The notes under the pieces are model-generated. The model was not told the DNA's origin and did no database searches. It was given only the letters and a program-made list of their open reading frames with translations. Shown in pieces: positions 9,965-20,304 of a stretch of DNA of 64,000 nucleotides. A program made the translations under genes and the position numbers. The DNA is from Prochlorococcus sp. AG-432-D11. Its GTDB lineage: Bacteria > Cyanobacteriota > Cyanobacteriia > PCC-6307 > Cyanobiaceae. The number at the start of each line of letters is the position of its first letter. Position 1 is the stretch's first letter. The stretch is from NCBI GenBank assembly GCA_003212885.1, contig QCOP01000001.1, positions 1-64,000 on the forward strand. Reading direction: 5' to 3'.

Positions 9965-10969
9965 TCACCCTAAATTATTCAACCAGCCAGCTGCATCACA
10001 AGCATGATAAGTAAGAATCAAATCAGCACCGGCTCTCTTAAAACATAACAAAGTTTCAAGAACTAATTTTTTTTCATCTATCCATCCTTTCTCAGCTGCT
10101 GCCTTAACCATTGAATACTCTCCACTTACATTGTATGCAGCAATTGGCAACTCAGATTCTTGTCTTAGACGATAGATTATATCCAAATATGCCAAACCTG
10201 GTTTGACCATTAAGATATCTGCTCCTTCTTGTTCATCAAGTTGTGCTTCTGTAATAGCCTCTCGAGAATTAGCAGGATTCATTTGATAAGTACTTTTATC
10301 CTTTGGTATTGGCTTAGAAGCAATAAGTTTAGGAGCAGAATCTAAAGCTTCCCGAAAAGGACCGTAATAGGCAGAAGAATATTTAGCTGTATAACTAATA
10401 ATGCCAACATCTTCAAAACTCTCTCCATCCAAAGCCTCCCTAATTGCTCCGACACGACCATCCATCATATCGCTTGGTCCAATCAAGTCAGCACCTGCAG
10501 AAGCCTGTACGAGTGCTTGTTTACATAAATTCTCTATAGTCTCATCATTTAAAATAACGCCATCATTGCTTACAATCCCATCATGGCCATCACTTGAATA
10601 AGGATCCAATGCTACATCCGTCATTATAATCATCTCAGGTAATTCTTTTTTAATCAAACGAATAGCTCTTGGTATGAGACCATCTTCGTTAAAACACTCT
10701 GCTCCATCCTCACTTTTTAACGACTGATCTATTTTTGGGAAAAGAACTATACATCTAATACCTAATTTCCATGCTCTTTCAACTTCAAAAACTAGGGCAT
10801 CTAAAGTCCAACGATTAGAACCAGGCATTGCTATAATTGGCTCCACCTCACGCCCAGAATGCACAAACAAAGGGTAAATAAAATCAGTTGGTCCTAATGA
10901 GGTCTCCTGAACCAAAGCTCTTATTGAAGAGGTTCTACGTAGGCGGCGTGGACGATAAATCAGGTCCAT
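9965..10969 (-). CDS. hemB: Delta-aminolevulinic acid dehydratase
   Basis: PLFVHSG, SPSDMMDGRVGAIR, MVKPGLAYLD. Confidence 0.97.
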   Translation of the reverse strand: MDLIYRPRRLRRTSSIRALVQETSLGPTDFIYPLFVHSGREVEPIIAMPGSNRWTLDALVFEVERAWKLGIRCIVLFPKIDQSLKSEDGAECFNEDGLIPRAIRLIKKELPEMIIMTDVALDPYSSDGHDGIVSNDGVILNDETIENLCKQALVQASAGADLIGPSDMMDGRVGAIREALDGESFEDVGIISYTAKYSSAYYGPFREALDSAPKLIASKPIPKDKSTYQMNPANSREAITEAQLDEQEGADILMVKPGLAYLDIIYRLRQESELPIAAYNVSGEYSMVKAAAEKGWIDEKKLVLETLLCFKRAGADLILTYHACDAAGWLNNLG

Positions 10970-11013
10970 ATGTTCAAAACAAAGAATTTAAGGTGTTTTT
11001 ACTTTAGATCAAG

Positions 11014-11949
11014 CTAAAAACTAGCTAATTCAAGCCAGTCCTTTCTAGGATCCTCTGATCGCCATTTTCTCATCTCATGAAGAAGTTCAATCTCTTTTGA
11101 AGACAAATTAGAAGGTATTTTCATTTTTAAATAAATAATAATGTCGCTACGTCCATTAGTTCTGGGCCAACCTTTACCTTTAAGTCTTAAAGCCTGACCA
11201 GAAGGTGTTCTAGGAGGGATTGTGACTTGTACTTGACCATCAGGAATGAGAATGAGTAAAACAGCACCTAAAAATAGCTCATCAAAAGTAACAGGTAAAT
11301 CGCAACAAAGATGGTCTGACTCAAAATACCATATGGGATGAGATTCTAACTGTAGCTTGATGTAAAGATCACCTCTTTTACCTGTACCAGGCTGAAAATT
11401 CCCCTTTCCTCTTACTCGAAGCTTGGAATTAGATTTAACACCTTTAGGAATCTTAATTTCCACTTTTTCATTATTTACAATAAATGACCTTTGTGATCCA
11501 TAAAAAGCTTCCGAGAACGAAATCTTTAAGTCAAACTCTGCATCCAAATTAATAGACTTTTTATAACCTACAGTTGAACGATTAGAGAACCCTTGAAAAT
11601 CACTATTCGTATAAGCAGATTGGCTACTACCAAATCTTCCTAGCAGATCATTAATAAACTCTTCAAAATTACCAAACTCAACAGCCGAACCGCCCTCCCC
11701 TACTCCTTCAGATGATGGATCCCAATACTTTCCAAATTGTTCATAACGTTTTCGCTTCTGAGGATCTGAAAGGACTTCATAGGCTTCACTTATTTCTTTA
11801 AAACGTTCTTCTGCTTCATTATTACCAGGGTTAACATCAGGATGATATTTTCTTGCCAGTTTTCTAAAAGAAATTTTTATTTCACTAGAGCTAGCTCCAC
11901 GGTTAACTCCTAAAATTTTAAAATAATCTCGAAAACCACTTTCAGACAT
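11014..11949 (-). CDS. DnaJ-type co-chaperone (CbpA-like, no Zn finger)
   Basis: J-domain KYHPDVNPG; C-terminal substrate-binding domain; no CxxCxGxG repeats. Confidence 0.9.
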   Translation of the reverse strand: MSESGFRDYFKILGVNRGASSSEIKISFRKLARKYHPDVNPGNNEAEERFKEISEAYEVLSDPQKRKRYEQFGKYWDPSSEGVGEGGSAVEFGNFEEFINDLLGRFGSSQSAYTNSDFQGFSNRSTVGYKKSINLDAEFDLKISFSEAFYGSQRSFIVNNEKVEIKIPKGVKSNSKLRVRGKGNFQPGTGKRGDLYIKLQLESHPIWYFESDHLCCDLPVTFDELFLGAVLLILIPDGQVQVTIPPRTPSGQALRLKGKGWPRTNGRSDIIIYLKMKIPSNLSSKEIELLHEMRKWRSEDPRKDWLELASF

Positions 11950-12087
11950 AAATTACTAAATTTTAATAACCGAGCATCAAACCCTTTTGGAAAGGACCAT
12001 CATCGTAACTATCAAACAAATGTCATTATGAAATGTACACATTAAGAGATAGGCTAGCAAAAGTTTAAATGGAAATGGTTTTTCCAC

Positions 12088-13740
12088 GTGACCTTTATTA
12101 ACGGATTTCACCTAAGAAACTTGAGGGGCGACATTTTAGGTGGACTGACAGCTGCAGTTGTAGCTCTTCCTTTGGCACTAGCCTTTGGTAACGCAGCACT
12201 TGGGCCAGGAGGCGCAATATATGGCCTCTATGGAGCAGTTGTAGTTGGTTTTTTGGCGGCATTATTTGGAGGAACACCAGCCCAAGTAAGCGGACCAACA
12301 GGTCCAATGAGCGTAACAGTCGCTGGAGTTATCGCTAGCCTTGCTGCAGTAGGCGTTCCAAGAGATTTATCTGCAGAACAAATTTTGCCTTTGGTAATGG
12401 CTGCTGTTGTTATAGGAGGACTCTTTCAAATTTTATTTGGTTTATTAAAGCTAGGAAAATATATAACTCTTGTTCCTTACTCAGTTGTCTCAGGCTTCAT
12501 GTCTGGAATTGGAGTGATTATTATTGCTCTCCAACTTGGACCTTTACTTGGTATTTCTACACGAGGAGGTGTTATTGAGTCTCTTAATGGATTGAGTTCT
12601 AATTTTGCCCCGTATCCTCCCGCGATAGGGGTGTCAATAATGACTCTTGGAATTGTATTTTTAACTCCTAGAAAAATCAGCCAATGGGTTCCATCTCCAC
12701 TTTTGGCGCTTTTGATTGTGACTCCAATATCAATGATCTTATTTGGAGACACATCTTTGGATCGTATTGGAGAAATCCCAAAGGGTCTTCCATCTTTAAG
12801 TATTCCAAGCTTCAATTCATACTTTCCAATAATTCTTAAAGCAGGTTTAGTTCTTGCAGTTTTAGGAGCAATTGATTCTCTTCTAACTTCTCTAGTAGCT
12901 GATAACATCTCTCAAACTAGGCACAATTCAGACAGAGAATTAATTGGTCAGGGTATAGGGAATGCAGTGGCTGGGCTTTTCTCAGGCCTACCTGGTGCAG
13001 GGGCAACAATGAGAACAGTTATAAATGTCAAATCAGGAGGACAGACTCCTCTTTCAGGCATGGTCCATTCAATCGTGCTTTTAATAGTTCTTGTAGGTGC
13101 AGGACCTCTTGCGGAACAGATCCCTACAGCACTTTTAGCAGGAATACTTATAAAAGTCGGATTAGACATCATTGACTGGGGATTTTTGTTACGTGCTCAT
13201 AGACTCTCTCTTAAAACAGCTGGAGTAATGTATGGAGTCTTATTAATGACAGTTTTCTGGGATTTAATATGGGCTGTATTGGTAGGTGTTTTTATCGCAA
13301 ACATGCTAACAATTGACTCAATCACAGAAACTCAGCTGGAAGGAATGGATGCAGATAATCCAGTGGAATCGTCTCCAGGAGATCTGCCTTTGCCAGCTGA
13401 CGAGCAACAAATACTTTCTCAATGCTCAGGAGAAGTAATGCTATTCAGACTTAGAGGTCCTTTAAGCTTCGGAGCAGCAAAAGGCATTACGGAGAGAATG
13501 ATGCAAATAAGGAATTATAAGGTACTTATCCTTGATATTACTGATGTACCGCGTCTTGGAATCACAGCTAGTTTAGCTATTGAAGAAATGGTCCAAGAAG
13601 CAACATCTAACTCACGCAAAGCGTATGTTGCAGGAGCCTCAGATCAAGTTCAAGAAAGGTTGTCAAGGTTTGGAGTCAAAGGACTTGTTCCATCAAGGAA
13701 ACAAGCACTTGAGGCAGCTTTGTCAGACTTAAAAGCTTGA
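12088..13740 (+). CDS. bicA: SulP-family transporter with STAS domain (BicA-like bicarbonate transporter)
   Basis: SulP core GLTAAVVALPLALAFG, C-terminal STAS; adjacent to sbtA/sbtB; GTG start. Confidence 0.8.
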   Translation: MTFINGFHLRNLRGDILGGLTAAVVALPLALAFGNAALGPGGAIYGLYGAVVVGFLAALFGGTPAQVSGPTGPMSVTVAGVIASLAAVGVPRDLSAEQILPLVMAAVVIGGLFQILFGLLKLGKYITLVPYSVVSGFMSGIGVIIIALQLGPLLGISTRGGVIESLNGLSSNFAPYPPAIGVSIMTLGIVFLTPRKISQWVPSPLLALLIVTPISMILFGDTSLDRIGEIPKGLPSLSIPSFNSYFPIILKAGLVLAVLGAIDSLLTSLVADNISQTRHNSDRELIGQGIGNAVAGLFSGLPGAGATMRTVINVKSGGQTPLSGMVHSIVLLIVLVGAGPLAEQIPTALLAGILIKVGLDIIDWGFLLRAHRLSLKTAGVMYGVLLMTVFWDLIWAVLVGVFIANMLTIDSITETQLEGMDADNPVESSPGDLPLPADEQQILSQCSGEVMLFRLRGPLSFGAAKGITERMMQIRNYKVLILDITDVPRLGITASLAIEEMVQEATSNSRKAYVAGASDQVQERLSRFGVKGLVPSRKQALEAALSDLKA

Positions 13741-13787
13741 AATTAATTTTTTGATCTTTTTTAAATTTAGAGTTATCCAAAAACACT

Positions 13788-14783
13788 ATGGATACAAGTC
13801 TTTTTCTTCAAAATGTCTTATCTCCTCCAGTTCTATTCTTTTTCCTTGGAATTGTTGCAGTAGTTCTTCGTTCTGATCTGGAAATACCCGCTCCATTACC
13901 TAAACTTTTTTCACTTTATTTACTTTTAGCAATTGGATTTAAAGGGGGTATAGAACTTCAAAGCAGTGGTTTTAGTGGTCTTGTTATTCCTACAGTCACT
14001 GCAGCAATATTAATGTCATTGGTAATTCCATTAATTTGTTTTTTAATCTTAAGACTTAAGTTTGATGTATTTAATTCTGCTGCTATTGCAGCCGCATATG
14101 GCTCAATTAGCGCAGTAACTTTCATTACTGCCGAAAGTTTTCTAGAAAGTCAAAATATTCATTTTGATGGATTTATGGTTGCAGCTTTAGCATTAATGGA
14201 ATCTCCTGCAATTATTGTGGGATTAATCCTTGTTAAACTTGGTGCTCCCAAAAATAGACCAAATTCAAAGGGAATGAAGTGGGGCTCAATATTGCATGAA
14301 TCAATGCTTAATGGGTCAGTATATTTACTACTTGGTAGTCTAATTATAGGTTTTCTTACAGCAGCACATAACCCTGCAGGTGTTTTAAAAATGCAGCCTT
14401 TTACTGGGAAATTATTTTATGGAGCAGAGTGCTTCTTCCTTTTAGATATGGGAATAGTTGCAGCACAACGATTACCTAGTTTAAAAAAAGCAGGCTCATT
14501 TTTAATTTTCTTTGCAATACTAATTCCTTTAATCAATGCTTTCTTAGGGGTATTAGTTGCTAAACAACTTGGGCTTGAACAAGGGAATGCTCTCCTTTTC
14601 TCTGTTTTATGTGCAAGTGCTTCTTATTTAGCCGTACCTGCAGCAATGAGAATGACTGTCCCTGAAGCAAAAGCAAGTTACTATATCTCTACAACTTTAG
14701 GCTTAACATTCCCATTTAATATTGTTATAGGCATCCCAATTTATATGGGATTGGTCAACCAAATTATTCCTTCCATCAATTAA
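13788..14783 (+). CDS. sbtA: Sodium-dependent bicarbonate transporter
   Basis: SbtA core: FKGGIELQSSG, AAAYGSISAVTF, SASYLAVPAAMR. Confidence 0.93.
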   Translation: MDTSLFLQNVLSPPVLFFFLGIVAVVLRSDLEIPAPLPKLFSLYLLLAIGFKGGIELQSSGFSGLVIPTVTAAILMSLVIPLICFLILRLKFDVFNSAAIAAAYGSISAVTFITAESFLESQNIHFDGFMVAALALMESPAIIVGLILVKLGAPKNRPNSKGMKWGSILHESMLNGSVYLLLGSLIIGFLTAAHNPAGVLKMQPFTGKLFYGAECFFLLDMGIVAAQRLPSLKKAGSFLIFFAILIPLINAFLGVLVAKQLGLEQGNALLFSVLCASASYLAVPAAMRMTVPEAKASYYISTTLGLTFPFNIVIGIPIYMGLVNQIIPSIN

Positions 14784-14788
14784 AATCA

Positions 14789-15073
14789 ATGAAAAGATTA
14801 GATCTTATATTTAGTGAAAGAGAATTGGATGCAATTCTTAGTTGTCTTGAGAAAGCAGAAGTTCCTGGATACACCGTAATGAAACATGCTACTGGCAGAG
14901 GTCCTGAAAGAATAGTCACTGAAGATATGGAATTTACAGGCTTAGGGGCAAATGCTCATGTAATAGTATTTTGTGAAAAAGAAATTTTAGCAAAAGTGAA
15001 AGAAGATATTCAATCTATTTTGAGCTATTACGGCGGGGTTGCATATGTTTCTGAAGCAATATCACTTTGGTAA
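14789..15073 (+). CDS. sbtB: SbtB-like PII protein
   Basis: 94-aa PII-like protein with GYTVMKHATGRG, directly downstream of sbtA. Confidence 0.85.
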   Translation: MKRLDLIFSERELDAILSCLEKAEVPGYTVMKHATGRGPERIVTEDMEFTGLGANAHVIVFCEKEILAKVKEDIQSILSYYGGVAYVSEAISLW

Positions 15074-15108
15074 GAACTCAAACTAATTTTCTTGTCATTT
15101 AGAAAGCA

Positions 15109-16065
15109 TTATGAATGTACCCAATCAACCCTAATAGATTTACGGCTATTTAAATAACGATCAATTGCCATAGCAGCAATACATCCATCAGAAGCTGCGA
15201 CCACTGCCTGCTTAAAAGGTGTATTTCTTATATCCCCAATAGCCCAAACACCATCAGAAGTTGTCGCCATGAAATCATCCACAACAACACCACCATCTTC
15301 CTTTAAAGCAATCTGATCTCCAAGGAAATCAGTAATTGGCTTTGAACCACTCATATATACAAAAACTCCTTCGACAATTAAAGACTGATTTTCTTCTTGA
15401 GTCCGATTTTTAACTAGTATTCCATTAACCCCAGCATCGTTGCCTTGTATCTCAACAAGCCTAGTTCGGCTCCAATGCTTCACATTAGGTTTATGTAATA
15501 AATCATTTGCGTGTAAATCGTCCTGCTTTGGATCACTTGAGGTAATCCAATGAACAGTAGAAGCAAATTTTGTTAGGACCTGAGCCTCTTCCAGAGCTTC
15601 CTTATTAACTCCTACCACAGCAACCTCTTTATTTCGATAAAAAGCCCCATCACAAGTAGCACAGTAACTAACTCCTCGCCCTAAAAAATCAGCTTCTCCT
15701 TTAAAAGAAGCTGGTCTTCCCATAGCTCCACTAGCCAAAACTAGAGAACGTCCCTTAAAAGTACCTTCAGGAGTAAAAACAGTCTTCCACTCTCCTGATA
15801 CATCAATACCAAATACCTGAGCCCTTCTATAATCGGTTCCATATTGCACTGCCTGATCTCTCATAAGCGTAAGAAGATTGTCTCCGCTCATTTCAGTGGA
15901 AACACCAGGATAATTTGCGATTTGATGAGTTATTGCAAGAGCACCAACTGCAGGGTTTTTGTCGAGAATAACAGTTTTAAGATCAGCTCTAGATGTGTAA
16001 AGGGCACAGCTGCATCCTGCAGGACCACCACCAACTATTACAACATCAGCTTCTATGGTTTCCAA
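15109..16065 (-). CDS. Thioredoxin reductase-like flavoprotein (NADPH site degenerate)
   Basis: FAD motif VIVGGGPAGCSCALY, CATC redox centre, WAIGDIRN; see finding. Confidence 0.85.
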   Translation of the reverse strand: METIEADVVIVGGGPAGCSCALYTSRADLKTVILDKNPAVGALAITHQIANYPGVSTEMSGDNLLTLMRDQAVQYGTDYRRAQVFGIDVSGEWKTVFTPEGTFKGRSLVLASGAMGRPASFKGEADFLGRGVSYCATCDGAFYRNKEVAVVGVNKEALEEAQVLTKFASTVHWITSSDPKQDDLHANDLLHKPNVKHWSRTRLVEIQGNDAGVNGILVKNRTQEENQSLIVEGVFVYMSGSKPITDFLGDQIALKEDGGVVVDDFMATTSDGVWAIGDIRNTPFKQAVVAASDGCIAAMAIDRYLNSRKSIRVDWVHS

Positions 16066-16167
16066 GTGTTTTTCTCCTAAAGCGAATTAACATCTTTATT
16101 AAGAAGATATCAAGATAATGGCAAACCAAAAAAGATTTATAAAACCTCTTAAGAAAAAGCCAATCTT

Positions 16168-16195
16168 GTAAGGATTGATCTCACAGAATCCTTAC
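16168..16195. repeat. 9-bp inverted repeat GTAAGGATT-10 nt-AATCCTTAC in intergenic region
   Basis: Direct reading. Confidence 0.6.
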
Positions 16196-16478
16196 TCTAT
16201 TTAAGAAAGGTTTTAGAACTTTGGATTCTCTTTTAAAGGTTGATCTTATTTCCTCATAAAATATGACTCATCAGACGCATATGGATATACAAAATAAAAA
16301 GTCTTTCATTAAGAAAACACTGGTCTTAATTTGATAGGCTTTGGGAACTACTCAGCCAAAAACCAATACAGCCAAAGCAGGCTGAACCATATTTTGAAAA
16401 TCTTTGAAAACCTAAATTTTAACTCTTACCTTAAAATTAAGAAAAAGATCCTAAGATTAATTTTGGCAAAAAACAAAA

Positions 16479-16772
16479 ATGAGTTCTTCTGAAACCCTCT
16501 TACAAGCTGTTTTGAATAGAATTTCAGCCAGAATGAGCCAGCAACTAGTTGATTCAGCTGCTGAAATTGCCTCAAAAGCCAAAGAGGCTCCGGGGAAACT
16601 GAGCCAAGAATGGTCATTACTCAAAGAAGAAATAAAGGAGGAAATAGAACGCCTTGAGAAAGAAGAACTAGAAAATTCTTACAAAGAGAATCTTTCACCA
16701 GCCCAGAAAAAAATCAAATCACTTCGAGCAAAGGTCCAACAATTAACTACAAAGATTGAGGAAAGAAATTGA
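16479..16772 (+). CDS. Small coiled-coil hypothetical protein
   Basis: 97 aa, helical/charged; stop codon overlaps start of the next gene. Confidence 0.75.
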   Translation: MSSSETLLQAVLNRISARMSQQLVDSAAEIASKAKEAPGKLSQEWSLLKEEIKEEIERLEKEELENSYKENLSPAQKKIKSLRAKVQQLTTKIEERN

Positions 16773-18451
16773 AATACCTTAAGAACTTAAACATGTTTAT
16801 AAGAAGACTTTATAGATCCATCTTTATTTGGCACACTTTTTTTTCTTTAATATTTTTGCTTTGGTGGGATGGACAATCCTTTACATATCTAAGAACATAT
16901 GATGAAAAAACAAAGTCCTCTCGACAACGATTAAGGGCTAGTTGGTTAAAAGCAAGAATCCTCAGACTAGGTTCAGCATTTATTAAGCTTGGTCAACTCC
17001 TTTCGGCAAGACCTGATCTTTTGCCTAAAGGATGGATTGATGAATTATCTTCTCTACAAGATCAAGTCCCATCATTTAGTTTTAACAAAGCTCAAGAGAT
17101 TATTCAAAGAGAATTAGGTCAAAGGTGCAAAGAAATAATTGATATTAATGACAAGCCTTTGGGAGCAGCATCTCTAGCTCAGGTGCATAAAGCAACTTTA
17201 AGAAGTGGGCGGCAAGTAGTTCTAAAAATACAAAGGCCCGGACTAGAAAATGTTTTCAAGCTTGATCTTGAAATTATGCAAAAAGTTGCAGGCCTTATAC
17301 AAAAGAATAAAGATTGGAGTCAAGGAAAAGATTGGGTTGCAATTGCCCAAGAATGCAAAAAAGTTTTAATGCTAGAACTTGATTTTAGAATTGAAGCTCA
17401 ATACGCAGCTAGGTTCAGACAACAATTCTTTGATTATTCTAAAATCAAAGTGCCAGGAGTTATTTGGGAGCTAACTACAGAAAAAATAATCTGCCTTGAC
17501 TACATACCTGGGATCAAAATCAACGATACTAATGCGATAAAAGCTAAAGGTTTAGACCCATCTCAAATAGCAGAAATAGGTGCAGAAAGTTATTTAAAAC
17601 AACTAATCGAATTTGGATTTTTTCATGCGGATCCTCATCCAGGCAACCTTGCGGTTAGTGAAGACGGTTCATTGATTTATTATGACTTTGGAATGATGGG
17701 AATGCTTTCTGAGCGAATCAGAAAAAGAATTGGTTCCATGGTAAAAAGTGCAGCTCTAAGGGATACCAATACCCTTATCAAGCAGCTACAAGAGGCAGGG
17801 TTAATTGCTTTAGATATCGAACTTGGACCTGTCAGACGTTTAGTGCGAATGATGCTTAAAGAAGCCCTTACTCCGCCGTTCAAGCCCAATGCTTTAGATA
17901 AAATTTCAGGAGATTTATACGAACTAGTTTATGAAAAACCCTTTAGACTGCCAGTAGAACTGATTTTCGTTATGAGAGCTCTATCTACCTTTGAAGGGGT
18001 AGGAAGAACTCTCGACCCAAGCTTTAACCTTGTTTCTATTGCCAAACCATACCTAATTCCATTAATGACTTCTAATAACACAAACCCTAATGACATCTTT
18101 AATGAAATTAGTCGACAAGTTGGACAACTAGGAAGCAAAGCAGTAACTCTGCCCAAGCGATTAGACGAGAATCTTGAAAGATTAGAAGATGGTGACCTAC
18201 AAATACAAGTTCGTCTTGGAGAATCGGATAGACAATTCAGAAGAATCGTCAATGCACAGCATTCTATTAGCCAATCTATTTTATTAGGTTCTCTAGGCAT
18301 TTCTACAGCTCTGTTAGGTTCCAGTAAACAGCCTATTCTTGCTTTAGTTCCCATTATTCTTTCATTACCAATTGGGATAGGATGGATAAACCTTCAAGCA
18401 AAAATAAAAAAAGACTCAAGAATAGAAAAAATGAAATCTAACAACAGATAG
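16769..18451 (+). CDS. ABC1/UbiB-family atypical kinase
   Basis: KLGQLLSARPDLLP, GAASLAQVHKATL, FFHADPHPGN, YYDFGMMG. Confidence 0.95.
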   Translation: MKYLKNLNMFIRRLYRSIFIWHTFFSLIFLLWWDGQSFTYLRTYDEKTKSSRQRLRASWLKARILRLGSAFIKLGQLLSARPDLLPKGWIDELSSLQDQVPSFSFNKAQEIIQRELGQRCKEIIDINDKPLGAASLAQVHKATLRSGRQVVLKIQRPGLENVFKLDLEIMQKVAGLIQKNKDWSQGKDWVAIAQECKKVLMLELDFRIEAQYAARFRQQFFDYSKIKVPGVIWELTTEKIICLDYIPGIKINDTNAIKAKGLDPSQIAEIGAESYLKQLIEFGFFHADPHPGNLAVSEDGSLIYYDFGMMGMLSERIRKRIGSMVKSAALRDTNTLIKQLQEAGLIALDIELGPVRRLVRMMLKEALTPPFKPNALDKISGDLYELVYEKPFRLPVELIFVMRALSTFEGVGRTLDPSFNLVSIAKPYLIPLMTSNNTNPNDIFNEISRQVGQLGSKAVTLPKRLDENLERLEDGDLQIQVRLGESDRQFRRIVNAQHSISQSILLGSLGISTALLGSSKQPILALVPIILSLPIGIGWINLQAKIKKDSRIEKMKSNNR

Positions 18452-18467
18452 TCCAAACACTTTCAAT

Positions 18468-19787
<1,320 letters not shown>

Positions 19788-19905
19788 TTAGATATTATGA
19801 TCTGTTGGACCAAGAAACTCATTTATTGGTAATTCCTGTAATTCCAGAAACTTTGTTTCTTTGATTTTCAAGACGAGCAACCTAACAAGTCCAAACAAAA
19901 ATTCC

Positions 19906-20304
19906 ATGAGAATACTTCATACAATGCTAAGAGTTGGTAACTTGCAAAAATCCATTCATTTCTACACTTCAGTTTTAGGAATGCAGCTCTTAAGGAAAAC
20001 AGATTACGAATCAGGGAGATTCACGTTAGCTTTTCTTGGATATGGTGATGAAGAAAATAACAGTGTTCTAGAATTAACTCATAATTGGGATAAGCATAAT
20101 TATGACCTTGGGAACGGTTTTGGGCATATTGCACTTGGTGTAAATGAGATTTATAAAAGTTGTGAAGAAATTCAAAACAACGGCGGCAAAATTATTAGAG
20201 CTCCTGGTCCCATGAAACATAGTCAAACAGTAATTGCTTTTATACAGGACCCTGATGGGTACAAAATTGAACTAATAGACCTTGCCTCCCGCCAAAAAAG
20301 ATGA
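19906..20304 (+). CDS. gloA: Lactoylglutathione lyase
   Basis: MRILHTMLRVGNLQKSIHFYTSVLGM..QDPDGYKIELI; start taken as internal ATG of the 19861 ORF. Confidence 0.92.
   Translation: MRILHTMLRVGNLQKSIHFYTSVLGMQLLRKTDYESGRFTLAFLGYGDEENNSVLELTHNWDKHNYDLGNGFGHIALGVNEIYKSCEEIQNNGGKIIRAPGPMKHSQTVIAFIQDPDGYKIELIDLASRQKR

Noticed and set aside
12477-12908. 143-aa ORF antisense to the SulP transporter
   Set aside because: Antisense shadow of a strong CDS, no recognisable family.
17929-18354. 141-aa ORF antisense to the UbiB-like kinase
   Set aside because: Antisense shadow of a strong CDS.
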